Below are positions 52,384 through 61,951 of a DNA stretch of 64,000 nucleotides, one piece after another. This stretch comes from Clostridium sp. OM02-18AC (GTDB lineage Bacteria > Bacillota > Clostridia > Lachnospirales > Lachnospiraceae), in assembly GCF_003481825.1 (NCBI RefSeq), contig NZ_QULW01000020.1:1-64000 (forward strand). Direction: 5' to 3'. Every line of letters begins with the position of its first letter. The first letter of the stretch is position 1. The notes below the pieces were generated by a model, which had not been told where the DNA came from, did not search any database, and worked only from the letters and a program-made list of their open reading frames with translations. A program made the position numbers and the translations under genes.

Positions 52384-53838
52384 TTACACATTGCGCAGCT
52401 TCTCTTTTACCATTCCCATCAAAAAGCAAAAACTCTCCAGACGGAAGGCAGCAGCCAGCACAATATAAACAACCGCACCGCAAATGATCTGCAGTCCCAG
52501 CTTCAGCCATACTGACATGTCCGGAAGCCATGCGCCAAATGCCATAACTGCCGCGCACATCACAACCGACAGCGCCGCCGGCGGAGCTACATCCATCCAC
52601 TGATGGGCGATGTCGTACCCAAGCAGCTTCTTATTCGGTGCCGCATTGACAAAGGTACACACAAAATCCTGAAAGGCTTTGATGCACACCATGATAAACA
52701 CATTGAACTGCATGCCGATCACCAGTGCCAGAAGGCTGAGTGCCTTCTTCACCAGCTCCAGCTTTAAAAAGATATCGCTGCGCCCCACTGCATTGATGGC
52801 CTGCAGATTCGTGATATGGATCGGCCAGAAACAGTAGGAGACACACATAATGCGAAGAAATGGCACGCAGATCAGCCATTTTTCTCCAAGAAGTGCTAAA
52901 ACCAGCGTGTCCGCCACGGCGAAAAGCCCCATCAGCATCGGGATGACCGCAAAGGAACTTAAGCGGATCGCCCGGCGCACCATCTCCCGCACCTTATCGG
53001 TATCGTCCTGACTGGCAGAAAACGCCGGAAGCAGTACCGCCTGGATCGCCGCACCCAGATTGGTGGCGATCAGCTTTGGAAACTGCTCTCCCCGGTTGTA
53101 GCTGCCCAACAACTCTTCATTATATATCTTTCCGATTAAAAGTCCATACAGATTATTAAATACCGTGTCCAGAAGGGAAGCACAGAGAAGCTTCCAGCCA
53201 AACGCAAACATCGTCCGGATCCGGTCGAAGGCAAAAAAGAGCCCCGGCTTCCAGGAAACCGTCAGAAACAGCACGATCATCAGGCTGATGTAATAGCTGA
53301 TCTGCTGTCCCACCATAGCCCACACGCCAAGTCCGCGAAGCGCCATCACGATACTGATCACACCAGAGAGGGCCGAAGCCGCCAGTGTCGAAAAGAATAA
53401 GCCGCGAAACTCCATGTTCCGGGACACATACGCCGTCTGCACCGAGATGACTGCACCCGGAAACAGCACGATGCCAAGCACCCGCACAATAGGCTTTAAT
53501 ACCGAAATGCCATAAAACTGCGCAATCGCCGGTGCCGCCAGATACAGCAACAGATAAAAAAGTACGGATGCCGCAAGTTCAAAATAGCAGACCGATGAGA
53601 AATCCACCTCATCAGCCTGCTTTTTCTGCACCAGAGCCGTAGAAAAGCCGCTCTGGACAAATACATTTGCAATGGTGATAAAGATCATGATGATCCCCAC
53701 AACTCCGTACTCCGCCGGAGTCAGAAGCCGCGCTAAAAGGATCGCGATCACAAACTGAATGCCCTGGGCACCTCCATTTTCCAGAAGCTTCCAGAACAGT
53801 CCGCTTGCCACCTTATTTTTCATTCCTGTTTCGTTCAT
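52384..53838 (-). CDS. Polysaccharide flippase, WzxC/MATE-like (second)
   Basis: A 484-residue protein with about 12-14 membrane segments, starting KVASGLFWKLLENGGAQGIQ and YGVVGIIMIFITIANVFVQ, typical of the MATE-like Wzx family. AAAGAGAT precedes ATG 53838; an upstream ATG at 53874 lies inside the preceding gene and is less likely. It is preceded by a GT2 and separated by 92 bp from the ATP-grasp gene. Confidence 0.85.
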   Translation of the reverse strand: MNETGMKNKVASGLFWKLLENGGAQGIQFVIAILLARLLTPAEYGVVGIIMIFITIANVFVQSGFSTALVQKKQADEVDFSSVCYFELAASVLFYLLLYLAAPAIAQFYGISVLKPIVRVLGIVLFPGAVISVQTAYVSRNMEFRGLFFSTLAASALSGVISIVMALRGLGVWAMVGQQISYYISLMIVLFLTVSWKPGLFFAFDRIRTMFAFGWKLLCASLLDTVFNNLYGLLIGKIYNEELLGSYNRGEQFPKLIATNLGAAIQAVLLPAFSASQDDTDKVREMVRRAIRLSSFAVIPMLMGLFAVADTLVLALLGEKWLICVPFLRIMCVSYCFWPIHITNLQAINAVGRSDIFLKLELVKKALSLLALVIGMQFNVFIMVCIKAFQDFVCTFVNAAPNKKLLGYDIAHQWMDVAPPAALSVVMCAAVMAFGAWLPDMSVWLKLGLQIICGAVVYIVLAAAFRLESFCFLMGMVKEKLRNV

Positions 53839-53840
53839 AA

Positions 53841-54902
53841 CTATCTCTTTCTGTGGAACTGCCTCTGCAGCCACGCATACAGCTTTGGTGCCAAAGTTTC
53901 AAACCGGATAAAGAACCGTGTCCTTGCATTTAATTCCCGGTAAAACTCCCGGTTTTCCTTATTTAATATAGCATCAAAATGTTTTGTATTTACCTGCGTC
54001 AGGAAAATGAGCCGTTTTATGGCATGCTCCACCGTATTGTGAAAACGACCGCCGCTGAATGCATCAAAGCCACGGTACATCTCTGTCATGGCAGCTGCGT
54101 AATCCTGCTGCTTTTTCTCGTAGTTGCCCTGCTTCATGAGCGTGGTCCAGGAAGCGGCACCGCCCAGACGGTAAACGCACATGGGCTCATCCATATACCA
54201 CGCCCAGCCACGGTTTGCCGCAAGAAGCTGCAGCGGGATATCCGCAATCGGCGCATGATTGTAAAAGTCCGGCAGTGCGTCGATCATCTCCCGGTAAAAC
54301 ATCAACGAAGCGGTCGGATAGCCGGATGTCTTGTCGATGATCTCCTCCGGCGAGATCATGCGGCTGCCTTTGTAAGGCCGCATGGCATGCTCTGTCAATG
54401 CCTTTCCCTGTACTTCTACCTTTGCACTGTGAAAGCAGAGCGAACAGCCCGGATTTGCCTCCAGATAAGCCACCTGTTTCTGCAGTTTTTTTGTGTCGGT
54501 CCAGTAATCATCGCCCTCGCACATGGCAATGTATCTGCCCCTGGCCCGCGGGAAATTAAAAGTGCCGCTGACATTGGTCAGTCCTTGGGAATACTGATTT
54601 TCCGTCTGCAAAATAGGAAAGATCAAATTGGGATACCGGTCCGCATACTCCCGGATGATCTGGGCAGTGCCATCGGTCGAGGCATCGTCGTGGATCAGGA
54701 CTTCATAAGAGAAATTGGCTTCCTGGTTTACAAAGCCCTCCAGCGCGTCACGGATATAAGCGGCCTGATTGTATGTGATGCAGCAGATGCTGACCATGAT
54801 ATCGTGACCTCTTTCCATCTTTCCAGCATCCCGTTCCTCTGTCTTTTCAGGATCCTGCTCCTGCATAATATCCCTGCTGCTCATTTCTGCTCTCTGTTCC
54901 AT
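53841..54902 (-). CDS. GT2 family glycosyltransferase (first gene of cluster)
   Basis: A GT2 enzyme with VSICCITYNQAAYIRDALEG, IHDDASTDGT and CEGDDYWTD. The N-terminal 35-50 residues are charged and Met-rich, so the start is uncertain: GTG 54950 has no site, ATG 54902 follows GAGG, and an ATG near 54797, directly before the GT domain, is also plausible. It is the first gene after the cluster promoter and probably starts or extends the repeat unit. Confidence 0.75.
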   Translation of the reverse strand: MEQRAEMSSRDIMQEQDPEKTEERDAGKMERGHDIMVSICCITYNQAAYIRDALEGFVNQEANFSYEVLIHDDASTDGTAQIIREYADRYPNLIFPILQTENQYSQGLTNVSGTFNFPRARGRYIAMCEGDDYWTDTKKLQKQVAYLEANPGCSLCFHSAKVEVQGKALTEHAMRPYKGSRMISPEEIIDKTSGYPTASLMFYREMIDALPDFYNHAPIADIPLQLLAANRGWAWYMDEPMCVYRLGGAASWTTLMKQGNYEKKQQDYAAAMTEMYRGFDAFSGGRFHNTVEHAIKRLIFLTQVNTKHFDAILNKENREFYRELNARTRFFIRFETLAPKLYAWLQRQFHRKR

Positions 54903-55002
54903 TGCTTTTCTTTCCTCTTGTTTTTCCAATTTTTCTCTCTGGACTTCCACGTTTTTCCATTTCTATGACAATTTTGTTACGATTTTATTGCCAATCTCTT
55001 TT

Positions 55003-55031
55003 ATTTTACATGATCGCCGATAAATTGTAAA
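55003..55031 (-). promoter_or_regulatory. Putative promoter of the polysaccharide cluster
   Basis: Minus-strand TTTACA (55031-55026), a 17-nt spacer, then TAAAAT (55008-55003). Lies in the divergent gap between the GT2 and L,D-transpeptidase genes. Confidence 0.55.
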
Positions 55032-55111
55032 TCAGATATGGTCTTTTTACCTCTTTTATGATAGATTAACAATGAATGGTAATATTTATTATTTTCAGGA
55101 GGTTTTTTTCC

Positions 55112-56761
55112 ATGCGTAAACATACAAAAGCAGGACTTGCCCTGCTTGTGGCCGGCATGATGATGGCCGGATCTGTTACCAGCGCTTTTGCGGAAACAGA
55201 TGCCACAGCAGCGACAAGCGGCGTGATTGACACTACCAAAAAGACCGAAGTGTCCGGTCCGGGGAGCACCGCAGCTTCCCCGGAAAACACATCCGGCGGT
55301 CATACTTTTTCCACCGAAGCTCCGGGATCTGGTGCTTCCCAGACTCAGGTTTCCGGCAGTTCTGAGGCACCTTCCCAGACTGAGAATGCACAGACCTCCG
55401 CACCGGAAACCAGTGCAGCTGCCGACAATTCCCAGGATGCCACAAGCGGCCAGACCAACGCCCTGACCCAGGATCAGGCAAACCAGCTGGAATCCGAGCA
55501 GGCTGCTGCAGAAGCAGAAGCAGCTGCAAATCATACCAGTCCGCTGTCTGTTCCGCTGCGCCAGCCGCGTCTGACCACCGCAATCTTATACAACGACAGC
55601 AAAAACTGGTCCGGCGCTTTCTTAAATGACCAGCAGATTTCCACCGAGAGCGCAGGTTTCACCGCCATCTGTACTTATCTGGAGAACATTTTCGGCGATG
55701 TCCGCTACCGCACCTACAACTCCACCACCGGATGGACCGGATGGGCAGTCGGCGGTCAGCAGACCTCCTTTGACGGCAATGCCTGGTATCCGGTTGAAGC
55801 GATCCAGTACCGCTTCGCAGGTCCGGTCAACGACCAGTACGACATTTATTACTGCGCAACCTTGAGCGACGGCACTGAGACCGGCTGGGGCAAAAACGGA
55901 GAAACCGTTGGTACCATGAACACCGGACTCCATTTAACCGGCTTCCGTCTGGCTTACTTCGCAAAGAACACCGACAGTGGCTTAAATACCTCCAATCACC
56001 TGGTATCCGCCCACGCAGACGGCATCCAGTATGTAGACGGTCAGATGCGCTACATCCATGGCAACGGCGACAATTACACCGGCTGGGGCTGGCTTGGCAA
56101 TGACCGCTACTACTTCAAGGACTCCGTTCCGGTAACCGGCTGGCAGTACATCGACGGTCTGAAGTATTACTTCGGGGAAGACGGCAAGATGTGGAGTGAT
56201 GTCGAATCCCTCCTTGGCAGCAACGGTCCGTACCTGATCAAGATCAACAAAGAATTAAACTGCATGACCATCTACGCACAGGATGGCGGAAATGGTTATA
56301 TCATCCCGGTAAAATCTTTCCTGACCTCCGTAGGTGATGATACTCCGGTTGGAACTTTTAAAACTCCGGAAAAATACCGCTGGAGACTCATGATCCACGA
56401 TGTCTACACCCAGTATGCAACCCGTCTTGGTGCCGGACTCCCGATCCTGATCCACTCCATCATCTACGATGCTGCAAACCCGATGACCGTATGGGCAAGC
56501 ACCTACAACAACATGGGAATCGCCCGTTCCGCAGGCTGTATCCGCCTGATCAGCGGCGATGCAAAGTGGGTTTACGATCACTGTGCACTGGGAACCACCG
56601 TTCAGGTTTACAACTCTTCCGTTGTTGGACCGTTTGAGCGCCCGACGATCGCATACGAGATTCCATTCGAGCAGACTTGGGATCCGTCCGATCCGAATGT
56701 CACCCAGGATATGATCAATGCAGAAACTGCTCGCATCCTCGCAAAGTTCCAAAATCAGTAA
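55112..56761 (+). CDS. Secreted L,D-transpeptidase with repeat and linker
   Basis: A 549-residue secreted enzyme. Signal peptide (to about 28), a Ser/Thr/Ala/Gln-rich linker (about 30-140), then aromatic Gly-rich segments (VRYRTYNSTTGWTGWAV and similar, ChW-like), one wall-binding unit GWQYIDGLKYYFGEDGKMW, and a YkuD domain at the C-terminus. His448 in LIHSI and Cys476 in SAGCIRL are the catalytic pair. It forms 3-3 crosslinks in peptidoglycan or attaches proteins or polymers. AGGAGG before ATG 55112 decides the start. It is divergent from the glycan cluster. Confidence 0.9.
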   Translation: MRKHTKAGLALLVAGMMMAGSVTSAFAETDATAATSGVIDTTKKTEVSGPGSTAASPENTSGGHTFSTEAPGSGASQTQVSGSSEAPSQTENAQTSAPETSAAADNSQDATSGQTNALTQDQANQLESEQAAAEAEAAANHTSPLSVPLRQPRLTTAILYNDSKNWSGAFLNDQQISTESAGFTAICTYLENIFGDVRYRTYNSTTGWTGWAVGGQQTSFDGNAWYPVEAIQYRFAGPVNDQYDIYYCATLSDGTETGWGKNGETVGTMNTGLHLTGFRLAYFAKNTDSGLNTSNHLVSAHADGIQYVDGQMRYIHGNGDNYTGWGWLGNDRYYFKDSVPVTGWQYIDGLKYYFGEDGKMWSDVESLLGSNGPYLIKINKELNCMTIYAQDGGNGYIIPVKSFLTSVGDDTPVGTFKTPEKYRWRLMIHDVYTQYATRLGAGLPILIHSIIYDAANPMTVWASTYNNMGIARSAGCIRLISGDAKWVYDHCALGTTVQVYNSSVVGPFERPTIAYEIPFEQTWDPSDPNVTQDMINAETARILAKFQNQ

Positions 56762-56802
56762 TTGGACTGCTGCACATTCGTAATTCATTCATAAGCATTA
56801 AA

Positions 56803-56841
56803 AAAGCCCGGAACGGCCGCTTCGCGGCTGTCCCGGGCTTT
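56803..56841. terminator. Long GC-rich hairpin after the L,D-transpeptidase
   Basis: AAAGCCCGG pairs with CCGGGCTTT, with an inner GCCGC-TTCG-GCGGC stem. T-run is modest on plus but good on minus, so it may work both ways. Confidence 0.75.
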
Positions 56842-56896
56842 GCTGTATCGCATAGTAACACGATTCCGTAACCCATCTGCCTGATAAGGAGTTTCT

Positions 56897-58222
56897 ATGA
56901 CTGACCAAAAAACATTCCGCCTCCAGACCAAATTCACCCGATGCCTCTTCTGGGGCATCCTCTCCGTCTGTGCCCTGGTATTTCTGATCTGGTGCGACAA
57001 AAAAGCCTACGGCATTCTCCGTCCAAACCACGTTCTCCCGTTTTGGGTTCTTGCGCTTTCTTCCCTGTTTCTTCATCTGAGAGACAGAAAAACATCCGTC
57101 AGCACAGCCATCGGCTTTACCGCCGCCACCCCGGCCTACGACATCCGCTTCGACTATATCCGCCTGTTTGCGGTTTTCTCCGTTCTCATGATCCACTGCA
57201 TCGACATTGCCCTGCCGGTGCTTTCCATGGAGGTCAATGAAGAAACTACCGCCTTGATCCAGGAAGTTCCACCGCTTCTTTTGAAGACTGCAGCCGTCCT
57301 TCGTACCTGCTTCTATCTGGGCAACACCTGCTTTCTCATGCTGACCGGTGCCCTGCTGTTTGGCCGCGGAACCAAAGAAGGGATCGGAGCCTTCTACCAA
57401 AGGCGCTTCTCCAAAGTCGTGCTCACATCTGTCATTTACTTTTTCTTTTATATATGGCAGAACGGAAGACTGCATCCGGTGTGCGCAGCCACCGTCAAAG
57501 ATGCCTTTTACCGGATCCTGACCGGTTCCATCCAGGAAGACTGCCCGTTTTTGTGGCTGGTCTACATGACCATCTCCATCTATATAGCAGTACCCTTTCT
57601 CCGCTACATGTTTGAATCCATGACCTACCGCACCCTTACTGCTTTATCCGGTCTCATCCTGCTGTGTTCCTTTCTTCGGACCTACACCACCATGACCGCG
57701 GACCTGCTGCCCTTTTTCGCCCAGTGGATCGGCATCGCCATGATCGGCTACTGGGTATCCCGCCCGGAGACAAGAACCTACGACCGTTGGATCTGGATTG
57801 CTGCCCTGCTGTCCTTTTTGAAAGTGGTCCTGTCCGTGAACCCTTATGTGTACTGGCAAACTTATGTCAACTACTACGTTCACATGGCTCCACTCTCCAT
57901 TTTCATGGCCTGCGGCATCTTCGCCCTCGCCCTGCACAAAAAGCCGGCACAAAAGTATTTCTGGGATTCCCTGGTCATGATGTTCGGAAAACACAGTTTC
58001 ACGATCCTGTTGCTGCACTGGTGGGTACTCTACCATATCGTCATCTACACCCTGAACCTGGACATCACCTGGAAGCAGCCTCTGGTTTTCGCAGGAACCG
58101 TCATTTTCGTCATCCTTGCTTCCTTTGCATATGGGTTCCTCATCGACCAGACGGTGGTGTATACGATCCGCGCTTTTTATGAGTGGATGGTCAAACAACT
58201 CCATCGTATCTATCAAAGATAA
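56897..58222 (+). CDS. Acyltransferase family 3 membrane protein (second)
   Basis: A 441-residue polytopic protein. After a TM-rich N-terminus of about 70 residues, RFDYIRLFAVFSVLMIHC carries the conserved acyltransferase-3 signature with His. About ten helices follow. It should O-acylate a surface polysaccharide or peptidoglycan. AAGGAG precedes the ATG. It shares the plus strand with the L,D-transpeptidase, but a hairpin separates them. Confidence 0.8.
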   Translation: MTDQKTFRLQTKFTRCLFWGILSVCALVFLIWCDKKAYGILRPNHVLPFWVLALSSLFLHLRDRKTSVSTAIGFTAATPAYDIRFDYIRLFAVFSVLMIHCIDIALPVLSMEVNEETTALIQEVPPLLLKTAAVLRTCFYLGNTCFLMLTGALLFGRGTKEGIGAFYQRRFSKVVLTSVIYFFFYIWQNGRLHPVCAATVKDAFYRILTGSIQEDCPFLWLVYMTISIYIAVPFLRYMFESMTYRTLTALSGLILLCSFLRTYTTMTADLLPFFAQWIGIAMIGYWVSRPETRTYDRWIWIAALLSFLKVVLSVNPYVYWQTYVNYYVHMAPLSIFMACGIFALALHKKPAQKYFWDSLVMMFGKHSFTILLLHWWVLYHIVIYTLNLDITWKQPLVFAGTVIFVILASFAYGFLIDQTVVYTIRAFYEWMVKQLHRIYQR

Positions 58223-58250
58223 CTTATTATTGAGAAAGTGGGTTTCTTAT

Positions 58251-59162
58251 ATGAATTTAAAATCACTGCGCTATATTATCACTATTGCAGAAGAACAAAA
58301 CTTGACGAAAGCCTCAAAACGCCTCTTTGTTTCCCAATCCACACTGAGTTTGTTTTTACGGAAATTAGAAGAAGAATTGGGTCTTTCTCTTTTTGAACGT
58401 TCCAAAAACAAACTAACTATCACGCCAGCCGGAAGATTATATGCCGAGACTGCCCGTGAACTTCTTCACATGGAAGAAAAACTGTATGAGAAACTAAATC
58501 TCAATAAAAAATCACAGACTTTAAATATTGGCATTTCTTCTCTTATGGTAATGTCTGTTTTTTCACAGACCATTTCTGAATTCACCAGGCAGTTTCCAAA
58601 CTTTACTGTAAATGTCACAGAAGGGCGTGCTGTTGCTCTCATGGAGCTACTATATCAGGACAAGCTAGATGTAATCATCATTGGAAGACCAGAAATTGTG
58701 AAAGATGAGCGCTGTCATACAGAGGTATGGAAACGCGAAAAAGTGTTTCTCCTAATTCCACCAAAACATCCTCATGCCGATGTTGCATCTTCCACCAATT
58801 ATGATGATCCTCCTGTCGCTGACATGTCTCTTTTTGCCAATGAAACTTTTGCCCTTACTCCTCGAAACACCTGTGATTATCAAATTGCTGACAAAATTTT
58901 TAAAGATTACAATATGAATGCTTCTATAACCTGGGAAATGAACAACACACAAACCCTATGCAACATGGTTCTGGATGGCATCTGTCTTTCCGCAATCCCA
59001 TCTTATTGTATTCCACGGGATAAAGGGCTTCTGGTTTGTCAGCCTCCCCATGCCTATTATCGGTATATGCTTTGCATGAAGCGAAAAGGTCACACAGCCT
59101 CTTCCGAAGAAGAGCAACTGCTGCAGATGGTTTATAATAATTATATACACTATTATGACTAA
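58251..59162 (+). CDS. LysR family transcriptional regulator
   Basis: A 303-residue regulator with the LysR winged helix-turn-helix at 1-60 (MNLKSLRYIITIAEEQNLTK and FVSQSTLSLFLRKLEEELG) and a periplasmic-binding-like effector domain (about 90-300). It is convergent with the peptidase/ABC operon and may control it, but no divergent promoter pair supports this. The start is preceded only by a weak AAAGTGGG. Confidence 0.88.
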   Translation: MNLKSLRYIITIAEEQNLTKASKRLFVSQSTLSLFLRKLEEELGLSLFERSKNKLTITPAGRLYAETARELLHMEEKLYEKLNLNKKSQTLNIGISSLMVMSVFSQTISEFTRQFPNFTVNVTEGRAVALMELLYQDKLDVIIIGRPEIVKDERCHTEVWKREKVFLLIPPKHPHADVASSTNYDDPPVADMSLFANETFALTPRNTCDYQIADKIFKDYNMNASITWEMNNTQTLCNMVLDGICLSAIPSYCIPRDKGLLVCQPPHAYYRYMLCMKRKGHTASSEEEQLLQMVYNNYIHYYD

Positions 59163-59192
59163 TCCGAATTTTCTGAAGAAATTTTATGCAAC

Positions 59193-59243
59193 AAATACAG
59201 GCACAAAAACTTCTGTAAACTACAAGTTTCTGTGCCTGCATTT
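59193..59243. terminator. Bidirectional terminator between LysR and pepD
   Basis: AAAT-CAGGCACA and TGTGCCTG-ATTT flank AAACTT/AAGTTT, giving a long, near-perfect stem with A/T runs on both sides. It separates two convergent units. Confidence 0.8.
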
Positions 59244-59255
59244 ATTATCGTTTAT

Positions 59256-60713
59256 TTATGCTTTTGTAAGATTTGTCAAGGTTTCTCGAATCAACATATA
59301 TACCTTTTCAAATGTATCCATATACAATCTTTCTTTCGGTGTATGATAATCCACATAAGTAGCTGCCGTCGTCACCATATCCAATTCCGGAATTTTTTCT
59401 TTTAATACAACACAATCATTTCCTCCATGGCTGATGTTTACCTTGGGTTCTTTTCCAAAAAGCTTTTTGTAAGTTTCAATCATCACATCGCGAATCTCAG
59501 ATTTTTTAGACCATTGCCACCCCCGGTTCAGATTCACGTATTCTATAGCAAATCCCCAATGCTTCATAAAAGTCTGCATTTCTTCATTCAGGGCTTCTCC
59601 GTTTTCCATTTCCTCAGTGGAAATAACAGAAAAAACGCGAATTCCATCCGATTCCGTGTAAATTTTCTTCATAATAACAGAACAGCTTACTTCGTCCACG
59701 CGACAAAGCTTTCTATTTCTTGCACCATAAGGCATCAAATAGATTGCCTCAATCAGACGATCACTTTCTTCTTTCTTCAACATATCTCCAACCGGTTCTT
59801 CTCGTTCTATTCGGACCCGGATATCTGGATCTGCATCTTCGTGTTCTATTCGGATAAGTTTCTGCTGCTCTTCTATAATACGAAACATCAGGGACTCTTC
59901 TCCATTTGCCAACACAATATGGCTGTCACAACTTTCTGGTATACTTTTTCCAACTTTATCCATAGATACCACACGTACATCCATCACTTTATTCAGATAA
60001 TGTAGTAAACGTGCTGTCATTTTAATAGCACAGATTCGCTCCTGCGGAATCCCTGCTCCCTGATCTCCGCCCTTGAGACCGTCTACTACCAGGTGATATG
60101 CTATGCCATGAACAGCTTCACGATGAGTTGGATAAAAAGAAGTCATTTCAAATTTTGTTGAAGTTCCCATGCGAAAGACACCTTCAGAGCCAGCATCCAA
60201 GCCAATTACTTTCCGCGATTGAATAAGAGATGCATCAAAATGCTTTGCACCAAGTAATCCCACTTCTTCCTGTACAGTAAACAAACACTCCAGTGGAGGC
60301 GCTATCAATTTTTCATCGGTGAGCAATGTCAGCATTAACGCGACAGCACAACCATTATCTGCCCCAAGAGTCGTATGGTTTGCATGAAGAATATTTCCCT
60401 CTTCAATCAATTCAATCGGATCCGTATCAAAGTTATGTTTGGAATCTTCCGTTTTCTCTCCAACAATATCCAAATGACCTTCCAAAAGCACAGACGGTAA
60501 ATGCTCATAGCCCTTACTTCCTGGGCGTCTCACAAGTACATTATGAATATCATCCTCGTAATACCACAAACCATGTTCCTTTGCAACACGAACTACATAG
60601 GCAGCTGCCGCAGCTTCATGATAGGAAACTCTAGGAATACTTGAAATATCTTCAAAATAATGATACAACACAGCAGGTTTTCTATCCTGAATCACATAAT
60701 TTTTCTTTTTCAC
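59256..60713 (-). CDS. pepD: Aminoacyl-histidine dipeptidase (PepD-like M20)
   Basis: A 485-residue M20 dipeptidase: EGHLDIV, LGADNGCA and TVQEEVGLLG are metal-ligand motifs, with a late ISHGGNDCVV. PepD cleaves Xaa-His and other dipeptides in the cytosol. The start is GTG at 60713, with AAGGAG just upstream. It lies 10 bp after the M20 amidohydrolase gene and probably shares its operon. Confidence 0.92.
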   Translation of the reverse strand: MKKKNYVIQDRKPAVLYHYFEDISSIPRVSYHEAAAAAYVVRVAKEHGLWYYEDDIHNVLVRRPGSKGYEHLPSVLLEGHLDIVGEKTEDSKHNFDTDPIELIEEGNILHANHTTLGADNGCAVALMLTLLTDEKLIAPPLECLFTVQEEVGLLGAKHFDASLIQSRKVIGLDAGSEGVFRMGTSTKFEMTSFYPTHREAVHGIAYHLVVDGLKGGDQGAGIPQERICAIKMTARLLHYLNKVMDVRVVSMDKVGKSIPESCDSHIVLANGEESLMFRIIEEQQKLIRIEHEDADPDIRVRIEREEPVGDMLKKEESDRLIEAIYLMPYGARNRKLCRVDEVSCSVIMKKIYTESDGIRVFSVISTEEMENGEALNEEMQTFMKHWGFAIEYVNLNRGWQWSKKSEIRDVMIETYKKLFGKEPKVNISHGGNDCVVLKEKIPELDMVTTAATYVDYHTPKERLYMDTFEKVYMLIRETLTNLTKA

Positions 60714-60723
60714 GTTGCACTCC

Positions 60724-61908
60724 TTACTCCATGCTGTTAAGAAATGCCAATGCAGAAGCTACCTCTGCTGCCGCTCCGGCCTTCATGGCATTTTCATCCC
60801 AGTTATAGGTTGGCTGATGATTTTTTGATGGCGTCTTTTCTCCCGGATATGCTCCGCCTACCCATAGATAGCCTCCTGGAATACCTGTTGTCAAATATGC
60901 ACTAAAATCTTCTGATCCTGGTCTGCACTGATCTGCTTCCAGGACTTTATCCGCGCCAAGCACTTTTTTAATAGCCTCTTCAAATAGTTCCATTAACGCT
61001 GGATTATTATCTACAGTTTCACAAACTTCCTCATATTCCATTTCGTAAGTAGTTCCAACGGCATCACAGACCCCCTTACATACTTCGTGAAGTCCATCTA
61101 TCACTCGCTGTCTCACTTCTGGCTTCAGAGTTCTTACCGTACCGATCAGCTCTGCATATTCTGGAATAATGTTCTCTTTACTTCCACCATGAATCGCGCC
61201 AACAGTTACAGTTGCAACGTCTTGCGGATTTACTTTTCTCGCCACAATCATCTGAATATCTGTAACAATCTTACAAGCTGCCAAAATCGTATCTGTGCAT
61301 TCATGTGGCTTACAACCATGCCCTCCATGTCCATGTACCTTAATCCGGAAGCTGTCTGATGCCAGATACGCAGAACCTTTTCGAATTGTAATGGTACCAG
61401 CTTCCCAAAACATCATATGTGCAGCCATAATAGCATCTGGTCTCGGATTTTCTAACACTCCATCCCTTACCATAGCATAGGCTCCTCTTCCGCCTTCTTC
61501 TGCCGGTTGGAAAATAAATTTAATCGTACCATGTATTTCATCTTTATGCTTTGTTAAAACAGATGCAGCCGCCATTAACATTGCCGTGTGCCCATCATGT
61601 CCACATGCATGCATAATCCCCGGTGTTTCTGATGAATAAGAAAGACCAGTTGCCTCCTGGATGGGCAAAGCATCCATATCTGCTCTTATGGCAAGCACTT
61701 TCCCCGGTTTTCCGCCCTTCAGTAAGGCAACCACGCCCATTTTTCCTACATGTTCTGTTACTTCTAGTCCAAGATTTTTTAAATGAGATGCAACAATTCC
61801 TGCTGTTCGTTCCAGATTGTATCCCAATTCTGGATGACGATGAAAATCTTCTCTCCATTCCCGCATCTGTTCATACATTTCATCTACTTCTTTTTTAATA
61901 TCAAACAT
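60724..61908 (-). CDS. M20 family N-acyl-amino-acid amidohydrolase
   Basis: A 394-residue metal amidohydrolase (hippurate hydrolase/IAA-amino-acid-hydrolase group): RHPELGYN, the Cys/His site MHACGHDGHTAML, and EEGGRGAYAM. It should release amino acids from N-acyl derivatives. AAAGGAG before ATG 61908 decides the start over an in-frame ATG at 62064, which lies inside the upstream permease gene. It sits between a transporter and a dipeptidase. Confidence 0.9.
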   Translation of the reverse strand: MFDIKKEVDEMYEQMREWREDFHRHPELGYNLERTAGIVASHLKNLGLEVTEHVGKMGVVALLKGGKPGKVLAIRADMDALPIQEATGLSYSSETPGIMHACGHDGHTAMLMAAASVLTKHKDEIHGTIKFIFQPAEEGGRGAYAMVRDGVLENPRPDAIMAAHMMFWEAGTITIRKGSAYLASDSFRIKVHGHGGHGCKPHECTDTILAACKIVTDIQMIVARKVNPQDVATVTVGAIHGGSKENIIPEYAELIGTVRTLKPEVRQRVIDGLHEVCKGVCDAVGTTYEMEYEEVCETVDNNPALMELFEEAIKKVLGADKVLEADQCRPGSEDFSAYLTTGIPGGYLWVGGAYPGEKTPSKNHQPTYNWDENAMKAGAAAEVASALAFLNSME

Positions 61909-61951
61909 ACTGCGCTCCTTTCCGAAAACATCTTTTCTTTCAATGTTGATG

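Noticed and set aside
54979..55580. Minus-strand frames opposite the L,D-transpeptidase linker
   Set aside because: They are Gly/Cys/Ser-rich shadows of the Ser/Thr/Ala-rich linker and lack a start site.
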